Source: Pollenia angustigena
Lineage: Eukaryota; Arthropoda; Insecta; Diptera; Polleniidae
Assembly: GCA_930367215.1 (NCBI GenBank)
Contig: OV884059.1
Span: 36,819,882-36,883,881 of the forward strand
DNA: 64,000 nt
Direction: 5' to 3'
Under the pieces are notes generated by a model. That model was not told the origin of the DNA and did no database searches. It worked only from the letters and a program-made list of their open reading frames with translations. The first letter of the stretch is position 1, and each line of letters opens with the position of its first letter. Shown piece after piece: positions 15,101-29,300 of the stretch. The translations under genes were made by a program, and so were the position numbers.

Positions 15101-18100
15101 TAAGCAATTTAGCGATTTTTATTGTTTTTTCAATATATTTCAATAATTTTATTTAAAAATGAATGGTTTTAGGCGATTTATAGCTAAATTCAATTATTAT
15201 TTAAAAAATTTAGGGATTTTTTATTGTTTTTTCATTATATTTCAATAATTTTATTTAAAAAAGGGTGGTTTTTGGTGATTTATAGCAAAATTCAATTATT
15301 ATTTAAAAAAATTTGCGATTTTTTATTGTGTGTTTCATTATATTTCAAAATTTTAATTTAAAAAATTGTGGTTTTTGGCGATTTATAGCAAAATTCAATT
15401 ATTATTTAAAAAATTTAGCGATTGTTTATTGTTTTTTCCTTATATTTTTATTGTTTTTTCATTATATTTCAATAATTTTATTTAAACAAGGGTGGTTTTT
15501 GGTGATTTATAACAAAACTCAATTATTATTTAAAAAATTTAGCGATTGTTTATTGTTTTTCCCTTAAATTTTTATTGTTTTTTCATTATATTTCAATAAT
15601 TTTATTAAAAAAAGGGTGGCTTTTGGTGATTTATAGCTAAATTCAATAATTTTTTAAAAAATTTAGCGATTTTTTATTGTGTGTTTCATTATATTTCATT
15701 CATTATATTTCAATTATTATTTAAAAAATTTAGCGATTGTTTATTGTTTTTTCATTATATTTCAATAATTTTATTTAAAAAAGGGTAGTTTTTGGTGCTT
15801 TATAGCTAAATTCAATTATTAGTTAAACAATTTAGCGATTTTTTATTGTGTGTTTCATTATATTTCATTCATTATATTTCAATTATTATTTAAAAAATTT
15901 AGCGATTTTTTATTGTTTGTTTCATTTTATTTCAATAATTTTATCTAATAACGGGTGGTTTTTAGCGATTTATAGCTAAATTCAATTATTACTTAAACAA
16001 TTTAGCGATTTTTTATTGTTTTTTCATTATTTTTCAATAATTTTATTTAAAAAAGGGTGGTTTTTGGCGATTTATAGCTAAATTCAATTATTATTTAAAA
16101 ATTTAGCGATTTTTTATTGTTTGTTTCATTTTATTTCAATAATTTTATCTAATAACGGGTGGTTTTTAGCGATTTATAGCTAAATTCAATTATTAGTTAA
16201 ACAATTTAGCGATTTTTTATTGTTTTTTCATTATTTTTCAATAATTTTATTTAAAAAAGGGTGGTTTTTAGCGATTTATAGCTAAATTGAATTATTATTT
16301 AAAAAATGTAGCGATTTTTTATTGTTTTTTCATTATATTTCAATAATTTTATTTAAAAAAGGGTGGTTTTAGGCGATTTATAGCTAAATTCAATTATTAT
16401 TTAAAAAATGTAGCGATTTTTTATTGTTTTTTCATTATATTTCAATAATTTTATTTAAAAAAGGGTGGTTTTTGGCGATTTATAGCTAAATTCAATTACT
16501 AGTTAAACAATTTAGCGATTTTTTATTGTTTTTTCATTATATTTCAATAATATTATTTAATAACGGGTGGTTTTTAGCGATTTATAGCTAAATTCAATTA
16601 TTAGTTAAACAATTTAGCGATTTTTTATTGTTTTTTCATTATATTTCAATAATTTTATTTAAAAAAGGGTGGTTTTTGGCGATTTATAGCTAAATTCAAT
16701 TATTATTTAAAAAATTTTGCGATTTTTTATTGTTTTTTCATTATATTTCAATAATTTTATTTTAAAAATTTAGTGATTTTTTATTGTTTTTCATTATATT
16801 TCAATAATTTTATTAAAAAAAGGGTGGTTTTTAGCGATTTATAGCTAAATTCAATTATTTAGCGATTTTTTTTTATTATATTTCAATAATTTTATTTAAA
16901 AAAGGGGGGTTTTTAGCGATTTATAGCTAAATTCAATTATTATTTAAAAAATTTTGCGATTTTTATTGTTTTTTCATTATATTTCAATAATTTTATTTAA
17001 AAAAGGGTGGTTTTAGGCGATTTATAGCTAAATTCAATTATTATTTAAAAAATGTAGCGATTTTTTATTGTTTTTTCATTATATTTCAATAATTTTATTT
17101 AAAAAAGGGTGGTTTTAGGCGATTTATAGCTAAATTCAATTATTATTTAAAAAATGTAGCGATGTTTTATTGTTTTTTCATTATATTTCAATAATTTTAT
17201 TTAAAAAAGGGTGGTTTTTGGCGATTTATAGCTAAATTCAATTACTAGTTAAACAATTTAGCGATTTTTTTATTGTTTTTTCATTAAATTTCAATAATTT
17301 TATTTAATAACGGGTGGTTTTTAGCGATTTATAGCTAAATTCAATTATTAGTTAAGCAATTTAGCGATTTTTTATTGTTTTTTCATTATATTTCAATAAT
17401 TTTATTTAAAAAAGGGTGGTTTTTGGCGATTTATAGCTAAATTCAATTATTATTTAAAAAATGTAGCGATTTTTTATTGTTTTTTCATTATATTTCAATA
17501 ATTTTATTTAAAAAATTTAGTGATTTTTTATTGTTTTTCATTATATTTCAATAATTTTATTAAAAAAAGGGTGGTTTTAAGCGATTTATAGCTAAATTCA
17601 ATTATTATTTAAAAAATTTTGCGATTTTTATTGTTTTTTCATTATATTTCAATAATTTTATTTAAAAATGAGTGGTTTTAGGCGATTTATAGCTAAATTC
17701 AATTATTTTTTTAAAAAGTTTGCGATTTTTTATTGTTTTTTCATTATATTTCAATAATTTTATTTAAAAAAGGGTGGTTTTTGGCGATTTATAGCTAAAT
17801 TCAATTATTATTTGAAAAATGTAGCGATTTTTTATTGTTTTTTCATTATATTTCAAAAATTTAATTTAAAAAATTTAGCGATTTTTTATTGTTTTTTCAT
17901 TATATTTCAATAATTTTATTTAAAAAAGGGTGGTTTTTGGCGATTTATAGCTAAATTCAATTATTATTTGAAAAATGTAGCGATTTTTTATTGTTTTTTC
18001 ATTATATTTCAATAATTTTATTACAAAAATTTAGCGATTTTTTATTGTTTTTTCATTATATTTCATTAATTTTATTTAAAAAAGGGTGGTTTTTGGCGAT

Positions 18101-21100
18101 TTATAGCTAAATTCAATTACTAGTTAAACAATTTAGCGATTTTTTATTGTTTTTTCATTATATTTCAATAATTTTATTTAATAACGGGTGGTTTTTAGTG
18201 ATTTATAGCTAAATTCAATTATTAGTTTAGCAATTTAGCGATTTTTTATTGTTTTTTCATTATATTTCAATAATTTTATTTATAAAAGGGTGGTTTTAGG
18301 CGATTTATAGCTAAATTCAATTATTATTTAAAAAATGTAGCGATTTTTTATTGTTTTTTCATTATATTTCAATAATTTTATTTAATAAAGGGTGGTTTTT
18401 CGCGATTTATAGCTAAATTCAATTACTAGTTAAACAATTTAGCGAGTTTTTATTGTTTTTTCATTATATTTCAATAATTTTATTTAATAACGGGTGGTTT
18501 TTAGCGATTTATAGCTAAATTCAATTATTAATTAAGCAATTTAGCGATTTTTATTGTTTTTTCAATATATTTCAATAATTTTATTTAAAAATGAATGGTT
18601 TTAGGCGATTTATAGCTAAATTCAATTATTATTTAAAAAATTTAGGGATTTTTTATTGTTTTTTCATTATATTTCAATAATTTTATTTAAAAAAGGGTGG
18701 TTTTTGGTGATTTATAGCAAAATTCAATTATTATTTAAAAAAATTTGCGATTTTTTATTGTGTGTTTCATTATATTTCAAAATTTTAATTTAAAAAATTG
18801 TGGTTTTTGGCGATTTATAGCAAAATTCAATTATTATTTAAAAAATTTAGCGATTGTTTATTGTTTTTTCCTTATATTTTTATTGTTTTTTCATTATATT
18901 TCAATAATTTTATTTAAACAAGGGTGGTTTTTGGTGATTTATAACAAAACTCAATTATTATTTAAAAAATTTAGCGATTGTTTATTGTTTTTCCCTTAAA
19001 TTTTTATTGTTTTTTCATTATATTTCAATAATTTTATTAAAAAAAGGGTGGCTTTTGGTGATTTATAGCTAAATTCAATAATTTTTTAAAAAATTTAGCG
19101 ATTTTTTATTGTGTGTTTCATTATATTTCATTCATTATATTTCAATTATTATTTAAAAAATTTAGCGATTGTTTATTGTTTTTTCATTATATTTCAATAA
19201 TTTTATTTAAAAAAGGGTAGTTTTTGGTGCTTTATAGCTAAATTCAATTATTAGTTAAACAATTTAGCGATTTTTTATTGTGTGTTTCATTATATTTCAT
19301 TCATTATATTTCAATTATTATTTAAAAAATTTAGCGATTTTTTATTGTTTGTTTCATTTTATTTCAATAATTTTATCTAATAACGGGTGGTTTTTAGCGA
19401 TTTATAGCTAAATTCAATTATTACTTAAACAATTTAGCGATTTTTTATTGTTTTTTCATTATTTTTCAATAATTTTATTTAAAAAAGGGTGGTTTTTGGC
19501 GATTTATAGCTAAATTCAATTATTATTTAAAAATTTAGCGATTTTTTATTGTTTGTTTCATTTTATTTCAATAATTTTATCTAATAACGGGTGGTTTTTA
19601 GCGATTTATAGCTAAATTCAATTATTAGTTAAACAATTTAGCGATTTTTTATTGTTTTTTCATTATTTTTCAATAATTTTATTTAAAAAAGGGTGGTTTT
19701 TAGCGATTTATAGCTAAATTGAATTATTATTTAAAAAATGTAGCGATTTTTTATTGTTTTTTCATTATATTTCAATAATTTTATTTAAAAAAGGGTGGTT
19801 TTAGGCGATTTATAGCTAAATTCAATTATTATTTAAAAAATGTAGCGATTTTTTATTGTTTTTTCATTATATTTCAATAATTTTATTTAAAAAAGGGTGG
19901 TTTTTGGCGATTTATAGCTAAATTCAATTACTAGTTAAACAATTTAGCGATTTTTTATTGTTTTTTCATTATATTTCAATAATTTTATTTATTGAAAAAT
20001 GTAGCGATTTTTTATTGTTTTTCCGTTATATTTCAATAATTTTATTTAAAAAAGGGTGTTTTTTGGCGATTTATAGCTGAATTCAATTATTATTTAAAAA
20101 ATGTAGCGATTTTTTATTGTTTTTTCATTATATTTCATTAATTTTATTTAAAAAAGGGTGGTTTTTGGCGATTTATAGCTAAATTCAATTACTAGTTAAA
20201 CAATTTAGCGATTTTTTATTGTTTTTTCATTATATTTCAATAATTTTATTTAAAAAAGGGTGGTTTTTAGCGATTTATAGCTAAATTCAATTATTATTTA
20301 AAAAATTTTCGATTTTTTATTGTTTTTTCATTATATTTCAATAACTTTATTTAAAAAAGGGTGGTTTTTAGCGATTTATAGCTAAATTCAATTATTATTT
20401 AAAAAATTTAGCGATTTTTATTGTTTTTTCATTATATTTCAATAATTTTATTTAAAAAAGTGTGGTTTTTGGCGATTTATAGCTAAATTCAATTATTATT
20501 TAAAAAAATTTACGATTTTTATTGTTTTTTCGTTATATTTCAATAATTTTATTTAAAACTGGTGGTTTTTAGCGATTTATAGCTAAATTCAATTATTAGT
20601 TAAACAATTTAGCGATTTTTTATTGTTTTTTCATTATATTTCAATAATTTTATTTAAAAAAGGGTGGTTTTTAGCGATTTATAGCTAAATTCAATTATTA
20701 TTTAAAAAATTTTCGATTTTTTATTGTTTTTTCATTATATAACAATAATTTTATTTAACAATGGTTGGTTTTAGGCGACTTATAGCTAAATTCAATTATT
20801 ATTTCAAAAATTTAGCGATTTTTTATTGTTTTTTCATTATATTTCAATAATTTTATTTAATAACGGGTGGTTTTTGACGATTTATAGCTAAATTCAATTA
20901 TTATTTAAAAAATTTAACGATTTTTTATTGTTTTTTCATTACATTTCAATAATTTTATTTATAAAAGGGTGGTTTATGGCGATTTATATTATTATTTAAA
21001 AAATTCAGCGATTTATTATTGTTTTTTCATTATATTTCAATAATTTTATTTAAAACTGGTGGTTTTTAGCGATTTATAGCTAAATGCAATTATTAGTTAA

Positions 21101-22540
21101 ACAATTTAGCGATTTTTTATTTTTTTTTCATTATATTTCAATAACTTTATTTAAAAAAGGGTGGTTTTTAGCGATTTGTAGCTAAATTCAATTATTATTT
21201 AAAAAATTTAGCGATTTTTATTGTTTTTTCATTATATTTCAATAATTTTATTTAAAAAATTTAGCGATTTTTTATTGTTTTTTCATTATATTTCAATAAT
21301 TTTATTTAAAAAAGGGTGGTTTTTGGCGATTTATAGCTAAATTCAATTATTATTTGAAAAATGTAGCGATTTTTTATTGTTTTTCCGTTATATTTCAATA
21401 ATTTTATTTAAGAAAGGGTGTTTTTTGGCGATTTATAGCTAAATTCAATTACTAGTTAAACAATTTAGAAATTTTTTATTGTTTTTTCATTATATTTCAA
21501 TAATTTTATTTAATAACGGGTGGTTTTTAGCGATTTATAGCTAAATTCAATTATAAGTTAAGCAATTTCGCGATTTTTTATTGTTTTTTCATTTTATTTC
21601 AAAAATTTTATTTAAAAAAGGGTGGTTTTAGGCGATTTATAGCTAAATTCAATTATTATTTAAAAAATGTAGCGATTTTTTATTGTTTTTTCATTATATT
21701 TCAATAATTTTATTTAAAAAAGGGTGGTTTTTGGCGATTTATAGCTAAATTCAATTATTATTTAAAAAATGTAGCGATTTTTTATTGTTTTTTCATTATA
21801 TTTCAATAATTTTATTTAAAAAAGGGTGGTTTTAGGCGATTTATAGCTAAATTCAATTATTATTTAAAAAATGTAGCGATTTTTTATTGTTTTTTCATTA
21901 TATTTCAATAATTTTATTTAAAAAAGGGTGGTTTTTGGCGATTTATAGCTAAATTCAATTACTAGTTAAACAATTTAGCGATTTTTTATTGTTTTTTCAT
22001 TATATTTCAATAATATTATTTAATAACGGGTGGTTTTTAGCGATTTATAGCTAAATTCAATTATTAGTTAAACAATTTAGCGATTTTTTATTGTTTTTTC
22101 ATTATATTTCAATAATTTTATTTAAAAAAGGGTGGTTTTTGGCGATTTATAGCTAAATTCAATTATTATTTAAAAAATTTTGCGATTTTTTATTGTTTTT
22201 TCATTATATTTCAATAATTTTATTTAAAAAATTTAGTGATTTTTTATTGTTTTTCATTATATTTCAATAATTTTATTAAAAAAAGGGTGGTTTTTAGCGA
22301 TTTATAGCTAAATTCAATTATTTAGCGATTTTTTTTTATTATATTTCAATAATTTTATTTAAAAAAGGGGGGTTTTTAGCGATTTATAGCTAAATTCAAT
22401 TATTATTTAAAAAATTTTGCGATTTTTATTGTTTTTTCATTATATTTCAATAATTTTATTTAAAAAAGGGTGGTTTTAGGCGATTTATAGCTAAATTCAA
22501 TTATTATTTAAAAAATGTAGCGATTTTTTATGGTTTTTTC
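12121..22540 (+). repeat. Dispersed direct duplications (offsets 9253 and 2118)
   Basis: A ~1.2-kb block starting near 12121 recurs near 21375 (for example the rare TTATAAGTTAAGCAATTT at about 12298 and 21551, offset 9253). A further block containing the unusual CATTATATAACAATAATTTT occurs at about 20733 and 22851 (offset 2118). Confidence 0.7.
12480..19982 (+). repeat. 3.4-3.8-kb tandem segmental duplication in the array
   Basis: About 12480-14000 matches 16270-17750 at offset 3790, and about 14341-16550 matches 17773-19982 at offset 3432. The offset change of 358 bp is explained by a local tandem duplication within the first copy (near 13741 and 14099). The stretches at 15313-15567 and 18745-18999 encode identical frames. 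Confidence 0.8.
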
Positions 22541-23378
22541 ATTATATTTCAATAATTTTATTTAAAAAATTTAGCGATTTTTTATTGTTTTTTCATTATA
22601 TTTCAAAATTTTTATTTAAAAAAGGGTGGTTTTTGGCGATTTATAGCTAAATTCAATTATTATTTGAAAAATGTAGCGATATTTTATTGTTTTTGCATTA
22701 TATTTCAATAATTTTATTTAAAAAATTTAGCGATTTTTTATTGTTTTTTCATTATATTTCAATAATTTTATTTAAAAAAGGGTGGTTTTTAGCGATTTAT
22801 AGCTAAATTCAATTATTATTTAAAAAATTTTCGATTTTTTATTGTTTTTTCATTATATAACAATAATTTTATTTAACAATGGTTGGTTTTAGGCGACTTA
22901 TAGCTAAATTCAATTATTATTTAAAAAATTTAGCGATTTTTTATTGTTTTTTCATTATATTTCAATAATTTTATTTAATAACGGGTGGTTTTTGACGATT
23001 TATAGCTAAATTCAATTATTATTTAAAAAATTTAACGATTTTTTATTGTTTTTTCATTACATTTCAATAATTTTATTTATAAAAGGGTGGTTTATGGCGA
23101 TTTATATTATTATTTAAAAAATTCAGCGATTTATTATTGTTTTTTCATTATATTTCAATAATTTTATTTAAAACTGGTGGTTTTTAGCGATTTATAGCTA
23201 AATGCAATTATTAGTTAAACAATTTAGCGATTTTTTATTTTTTTTTTCATTATATTTCAATAACTTTATTTAAAAAAGGGTGGTTTTTAGCGATTTGTAG
23301 CTAAATTCAATTATTATTTAAAAAATTTAGCGATTTTTATTGTTTTTTCATTATATTTCAATAATTTTATTTAAAAAA

Positions 23379-26300
23379 TAATGAATGAAAAAAAAAATTA
23401 AAAACAATACAAAATCGCTAAATTATTTAAATAATAATTGAATTTAGCTATAAGTTATTGAAATATAATGAAACAAACAATAAAAAATCGCTAAATGTTT
23501 TAAATAAGAATTGAAATTAGCTATAAATCGCCAAAACTACCCTTTTTAAAAAAAATTATTGAAATATAATGAAAAAATCGCTAAATTTTTTAAATAATAA
23601 TTTAATTTAGATATAAATCGCCAAAAACCACCCGTTATTAAATAAAATTATTGAAATTTAATGAAAAAACAATAAAAAATCGCTAAATTGTTTAACTAAT
23701 AATTGAATTTAGCTATAAATCGCTAAAAACCACCCTTTTTTAAATAAAATTATTGAAATATAATGAAAAAACAATAAATAATCGCTACATTTTTTAAATA
23801 ATAATTCAATTTAGCTATAAATCGCTAAAACCACCCTTTTTTAATTAAAATTATTGAAATATAATAAAACAAACAATAAAAAATCGCTTCAATTTTTTAA
23901 ATAATAATATAAATCGCCAAAAACCACCCTTTTTTAAATAAAATTATTGAAAAATAATGAAAAAACAATAAAAAATCGCTAAATTGTTTAACTCATAATT
24001 GAATTTAGCTATAAATCGCTAAAAACCACCCGTTATTAAATAAAATTATTGAAATATAATGAAAAAACAATAAAAAATAGCTAAATTGTTTAACTAGTAA
24101 TTGAATTTAGCTATAAATCGCCCAAAACCACGCTTTTTTAAATAAAATTATTTAAATATAATGAAACACACAATAAAAAATCGCTAATTTTTTTTTTTAA
24201 TAATAATTGAATTTAGCTATAAATCGCTAAAAACCACCCGTTATTAAATAAAATTATTGAAATATAATGAAAAAACAATAAAAAACCGCTACATTTTTTA
24301 AATAAAAATTGAATTTAGCTATAAATCGCTAAAAACCACCCGTTATTAAATAAAATTATTGAAATATAATGAAAAAACAATAAAAAATCGCTAAATTGTT
24401 TAACTAGTAATTGAATTTAGCTATAAAACAATAAAAAATCGCTAAATTGTTTAACTAATAATTGAATTTAGCTATAAATCGCTAAAAACCACCAGTTTTA
24501 AATAAAATTATTGAAATATAATGAAAAAACAATAAAAATCGCAAAATTTTTAAAAAAATAATTGAATTTACCTATAAATCGCCAAAAACCACCCTTTTTT
24601 AAATAAAGTTATTGAAATATAATGAAAAAACAATAAAAAAATCGCTAAATTGTTTAATTAATAATTGAATTTAGCTATAAATCGCTAAAAACCACCAGTT
24701 TTAAATAAAATTATTGAAATATAACGAAAAAACAATAAAAATCGCAAAATTTTTAAAAACATAATTGAATTTAGCTATAAATCGCCAAAAACCAACATTT
24801 TTTAAATAAAATTATTGAAATATAATGAAAAAACAAAAAAATATAATGAAAAAACAATAAACAATCGCTAAATTTTTTAAATAATAATTGAATTTTGCTA
24901 TAAATCGCCAAAAACCACAATTTTTTAAATAAAATTATTGAAATATAATGAAACACACAATAAAAAATCGCTATTTTTTTTTAAATAATAATTGAATTTA
25001 GCTATAAATCGCTAAAAACCACCCGCTATTAAATAAAATTATTGAAATATAATGAAAAAACAATAAAAATCGCTAAATTTTTTTAAATAATAATTGAATT
25101 TAGCTATAAATCGCCAAAAACCACCTGTTTTAAATAAAATTATTGAAATATAATGAAAAAACAATAAAAAATCGCTAAATTGTTTATCTAGTAATTGAAT
25201 TTAGCTATAAATCGCCCAAAACCACGCTTTTTTAAATAAAATTATTGAAATATAATGAAACACACAATAAAAAATCGCTAATTTTTTTTAAATAATAATT
25301 GAATTTAGCTATAAATCGCTAAAAACCACCCGTTATTAAATAAAATTATTGAAATATAATGAAAAAACAATAAAAATCGCTAAATTTTTTTAAATAATAA
25401 TTGAATTTAGCTATAAATCGCCAAAAACCACCCGTTTTAAATAAAATTATTGAAATATAATGAAAAAACAATACAAAATCGCTAAATTGTTTAACGAGTA
25501 ATTGAATTTAGCTATAAATCGCCCAAAACCACGCTTTTTTAAATAAAATTATTGAAATATAATGAAAAAACAATAAAAAACCGCTACATTTTTTAAATAA
25601 TAATTGAATTTAGCTATGAATCGCCAAAAACCACCCTTTTTTAAATAAAATTATTAAAATATAATGAAAAAACAATAAAAATCGCTAAATTTTTTTAAAT
25701 AATAATTGAATTTAGCTATAAATCGCTAAAAACCACCCGTTATTAAATAAAATTATTGAAATATAATGAAAAAACAATAAAAAATCGCTAAATTGTTTAA
25801 CTAGTAATTTAATTTAGCTATAAAACAATAAAAAATCGCTAAATTGTTTAACTAATAATTGAATTTAGCTATAAATCGCTAAAAACTACCAGTTTTAAAT
25901 AAAATTATTGATATATAATGAAAAAACAATAAAAAATCGCTAAATTGTTTAACTAGTAATTGAATTTAGCTATAAATCGCCCAAAACCACGCTTTTTTAA
26001 ATAAAATTATTGAAATGTAATGAAAAAACAATAAAAATCGCTGAATTTTTTAAATAATAATTGAATTTAGCTATAAATCGCTTAAAACCACCATTTTTAA
26101 ATAAAATTATTGAAATATAATAAAAAAAACAATAAAAAAAAAATCGCTAAATAATTGAATTTAGCTTAGTTTTTTAATAAAATTATTGAAATATAATGAA
26201 AAAACAATAAAAAATCGCAAAATTTTTTAAATAATTATTGAATTTAGCTATAAGTCGCCAAAAACCACCTTTTTTTAAATAAAGTTATTGAAATATAATG

Positions 26301-29300
26301 AAAAAATAATAAAAATCGCTTCATTTTTTAAATAATAATTGAATTTAGCTATAAATCGCTAAAAACCACCAGTTTTTTAATAAAATTATTGAAATATAAT
26401 GAAAAAACAATAAAAAATCGCAAAATTTTTTAAATAATAATTGAATTTAGCTATAAATCGCTAAAAACCCCCCTTTTTTAAATAAAATTATTGAAATATA
26501 ATAAAAAAACAATAAAGAAAAATCGCTAAATAATTGAATTTAGCTATAAATCGCTAAAAACCACCCTTGTTTAAATAAAATTATTGAAATATAATGAAAA
26601 ACAATAAAAAATCACTAAATTTTTTAAATAAAATTATTGAAATATAATGAAAAAACAATAAAAAATCGCTACATTTTTTAAATAATAATTGAATTTAGCT
26701 ATAAATCGCCAAAAACCACCCTTTTTTAAATAAAATTGTTGAAATATAATGAAAAAACAATAAAAAATGTCTAAATTGCTTAACTAATAATTGAATTTAG
26801 CTATAAATCGCTAAAAACCACCCGTTATTAAATAAAATTATTGAAATATAATGAAAAAACAATAAAAAATCGCTAAATTGTTTAACTAGTAATTGAATAT
26901 AGCTATAAATCGCCAAAAACCACCCTTTTTTAAATAAAATTATTGAAATATAATGAAAAAACAATAAAAAATCGCTACATTTTTTAAATAATAATTGAAT
27001 TTAGCTATAAATCGCCTAAAACCACCCTTTTATAAATAAAATTATTGAAATATAATGAAAAAACAATAAAAAATCGCTAAATTGCTTAACTAATAATTGA
27101 ATTTAGCTATAAATCACTAAAAACCACCCGTTATTAAATAAAATTATTGAAATATAATGAAAAAACAATAAAAAATCGCTAAATTGTTTAACTAGTAATT
27201 GAATTTAGCTATAAATCGCCAAAAACCACCCTTTTTTAAATAAAATTATTGAAATATAATGAAAAAACAATAAAAAATCGCTAAATTTTTGTAATAAAAT
27301 TATTGAAATATAATGAAAAAACAATAAAAAATCGCTACATTTTTCAAATAATAATTGAATTTAGCTATAAATCGCCAAAAACCACCCTTTTTTAAATAAA
27401 ATTATTGAAATATAATGAAAAAACAATAAAAAATCGCTAAATTTTTTAAATTAAATTTTTGAAATATAATGAAAAAACAATAAAAAATCGCTACATTTTT
27501 CAAATAATAATTGAATTTAGCTATAAATCGCCAAAAACCACCCTTTTTTAAATAAAATTATTGAAATATAATGAAAAAACAATAAAAAATCGCAAACTTT
27601 TTAAAAAAATAATTGAATTTAGCTATAAATCGCCTAAAACCACTCATTTTTAAATAAAATTATTGAAATATAATGAAAAAACAATAAAAATCGCAAAATT
27701 TTTTAAATAATAATTGAATTTAGCTATAAATCGCTTAAAACCACCCTTTTTTTAATAAAATTATTGAAATATAATGAAAAACAATAAAAAATCACTAAAT
27801 TTTTTAAATAAAATTATTGAAATATAATGAAAAAACAATAAAAAATCGCTACATTTTTTAAATAATAATTGAATTCAGCTATAAATCGCCAAAAACCACC
27901 CTTTTTTAAATAAAATTATTGAAATATAATGAAAAAACAATAAAAAATCGCTAAATTGCTTAACTAATAATTGAATTTAGCTATAAATCGCTAAAAACCA
28001 CCCGTTATTAAATAAAATTATTGAAATATAATGAAAAAACAATAAAAAATCGCTAAATTGTTTAACTAGTAATTGAATTTAGCTATAAATCGCCAAAAAC
28101 CACCCTTTTTTAAATAAAATTATTGAAATATAATGAAAAAACAATAAAACATCGCTACATTTTTTAAATAATAATTGAATTTAGCTATAAATCGCCTAAA
28201 ACCACCCTTTTTTAAATAAAATTATTGAAATATAATGAAAAAACAATAAAAAATCGCTACATTTTTTAAATAATAATTGAATTTAGCTATAAATCGCCTA
28301 AAACCACCCTTTTTTAAATAAAATTATTGAAATATAATGAAAAAACAATAAAAATCGCAAAATTTTTTAAATAATAATTGAATTTAGCTATAAATCGCTA
28401 AAAACCCCCCTTTTTTAAATAAAATTATTGAAATATAATAAAAAAAAATCGCTAAATAATTGAATTTAGCTATAAATCGCTAAAAACCACGCTTTTTTTA
28501 ATAAAATTATTGAAATATAATGAAAAACAATAAAAAATCACTAAATTTTTTAAATAAAATTATTGAAATATAATGAAAAAACAATAAAAAATCGCTAAAT
28601 TTTTTAAATAATAATTGAATTTAGCTATAAATCGCCAAAAACCACCCTTTTTTAAATAAAATTATTGAAATATAATGAAAAAACAATAAAAAATCGCTAA
28701 ATTGTTTAACTAATAATTGAATTTAGCTATAAATCGCTAAAAACCACCCGTTATTAAATAATATTATTGAAATATAATGAAAAAACAATAAAAAATCGCT
28801 AAATTGTTTAACTAGTAATTGAATTTAGCTATAAATCGCCAAAAACCACCCTTTTTTAAATAAAATTATTGAAATATAATGAAAAAACAATAAAAAATCG
28901 CTACATTTTTTAAATAATAATTGAATTTAGCTATAAATCGCCTAAAACCACCCTTTTTTAAATAAAATTATTGAAATATAATGAAAAAAACAATAAAAAA
29001 TCGCTACATTTTTTAAATAATAATTGAATTTAGCTATAAATCGCCAAAAACCACCCTTTTTTAAATAAAATTATTGAAATATAATGAAAAAATCGCTACA
29101 TTTTTTAAATAATAATTGAATTTAGCTATAAATCGCCTAAAACCACCCTTTTTTAAATAAAATTTTTGAAATAAAATGAAAAAACAATAAAAAAACGCTA
29201 AATTGCTTAACTTATAATTGAATTTAGCTATAAATCGCTAAAAACCACCCGTTATTAAATAAAATTATTGAAATATAATGAAAAAACAATAAAAAATCGC

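Larger units (their letters stand above)
2981..23378 (+). repeat. 102-bp satellite array, main segment (plus orientation)
   Basis: Roughly 200 monomers of about 102 bp: TTTAGCGATTTTTTATTGTT, TTTTCATTATATTTCAATAA, TTTTATTTAAAAAAGGGTGG, TTTTTGGCGATTTATAGCTA, AATTCAATTATTATTTAAAA. Subtypes recur in blocks (TTAAACAATTTAGCG, AAAAATGTAGCG, AATAACGGGTGG, TGTGTGTTTC). Shortened half-units that skip the GGGTGG part are common. Because 102 is divisible by three, long frames with a 34-residue period appear; these are not genes. Several multi-kilobase direct duplications lie inside and are listed separately. Confidence 0.92.

Noticed and set aside
3267..24956. Open frames of 60-84 codons in the satellite rich in FHYISIILFKKGWFL and IYSKIQLLFKK, looking like repeat proteins or membrane peptides
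   Set aside because: The 102-bp unit is exactly 34 codons long, so one frame happens to stay open across monomers. The frames recur identically with the DNA duplications, lack starts and splice context, and break at every monomer variant.
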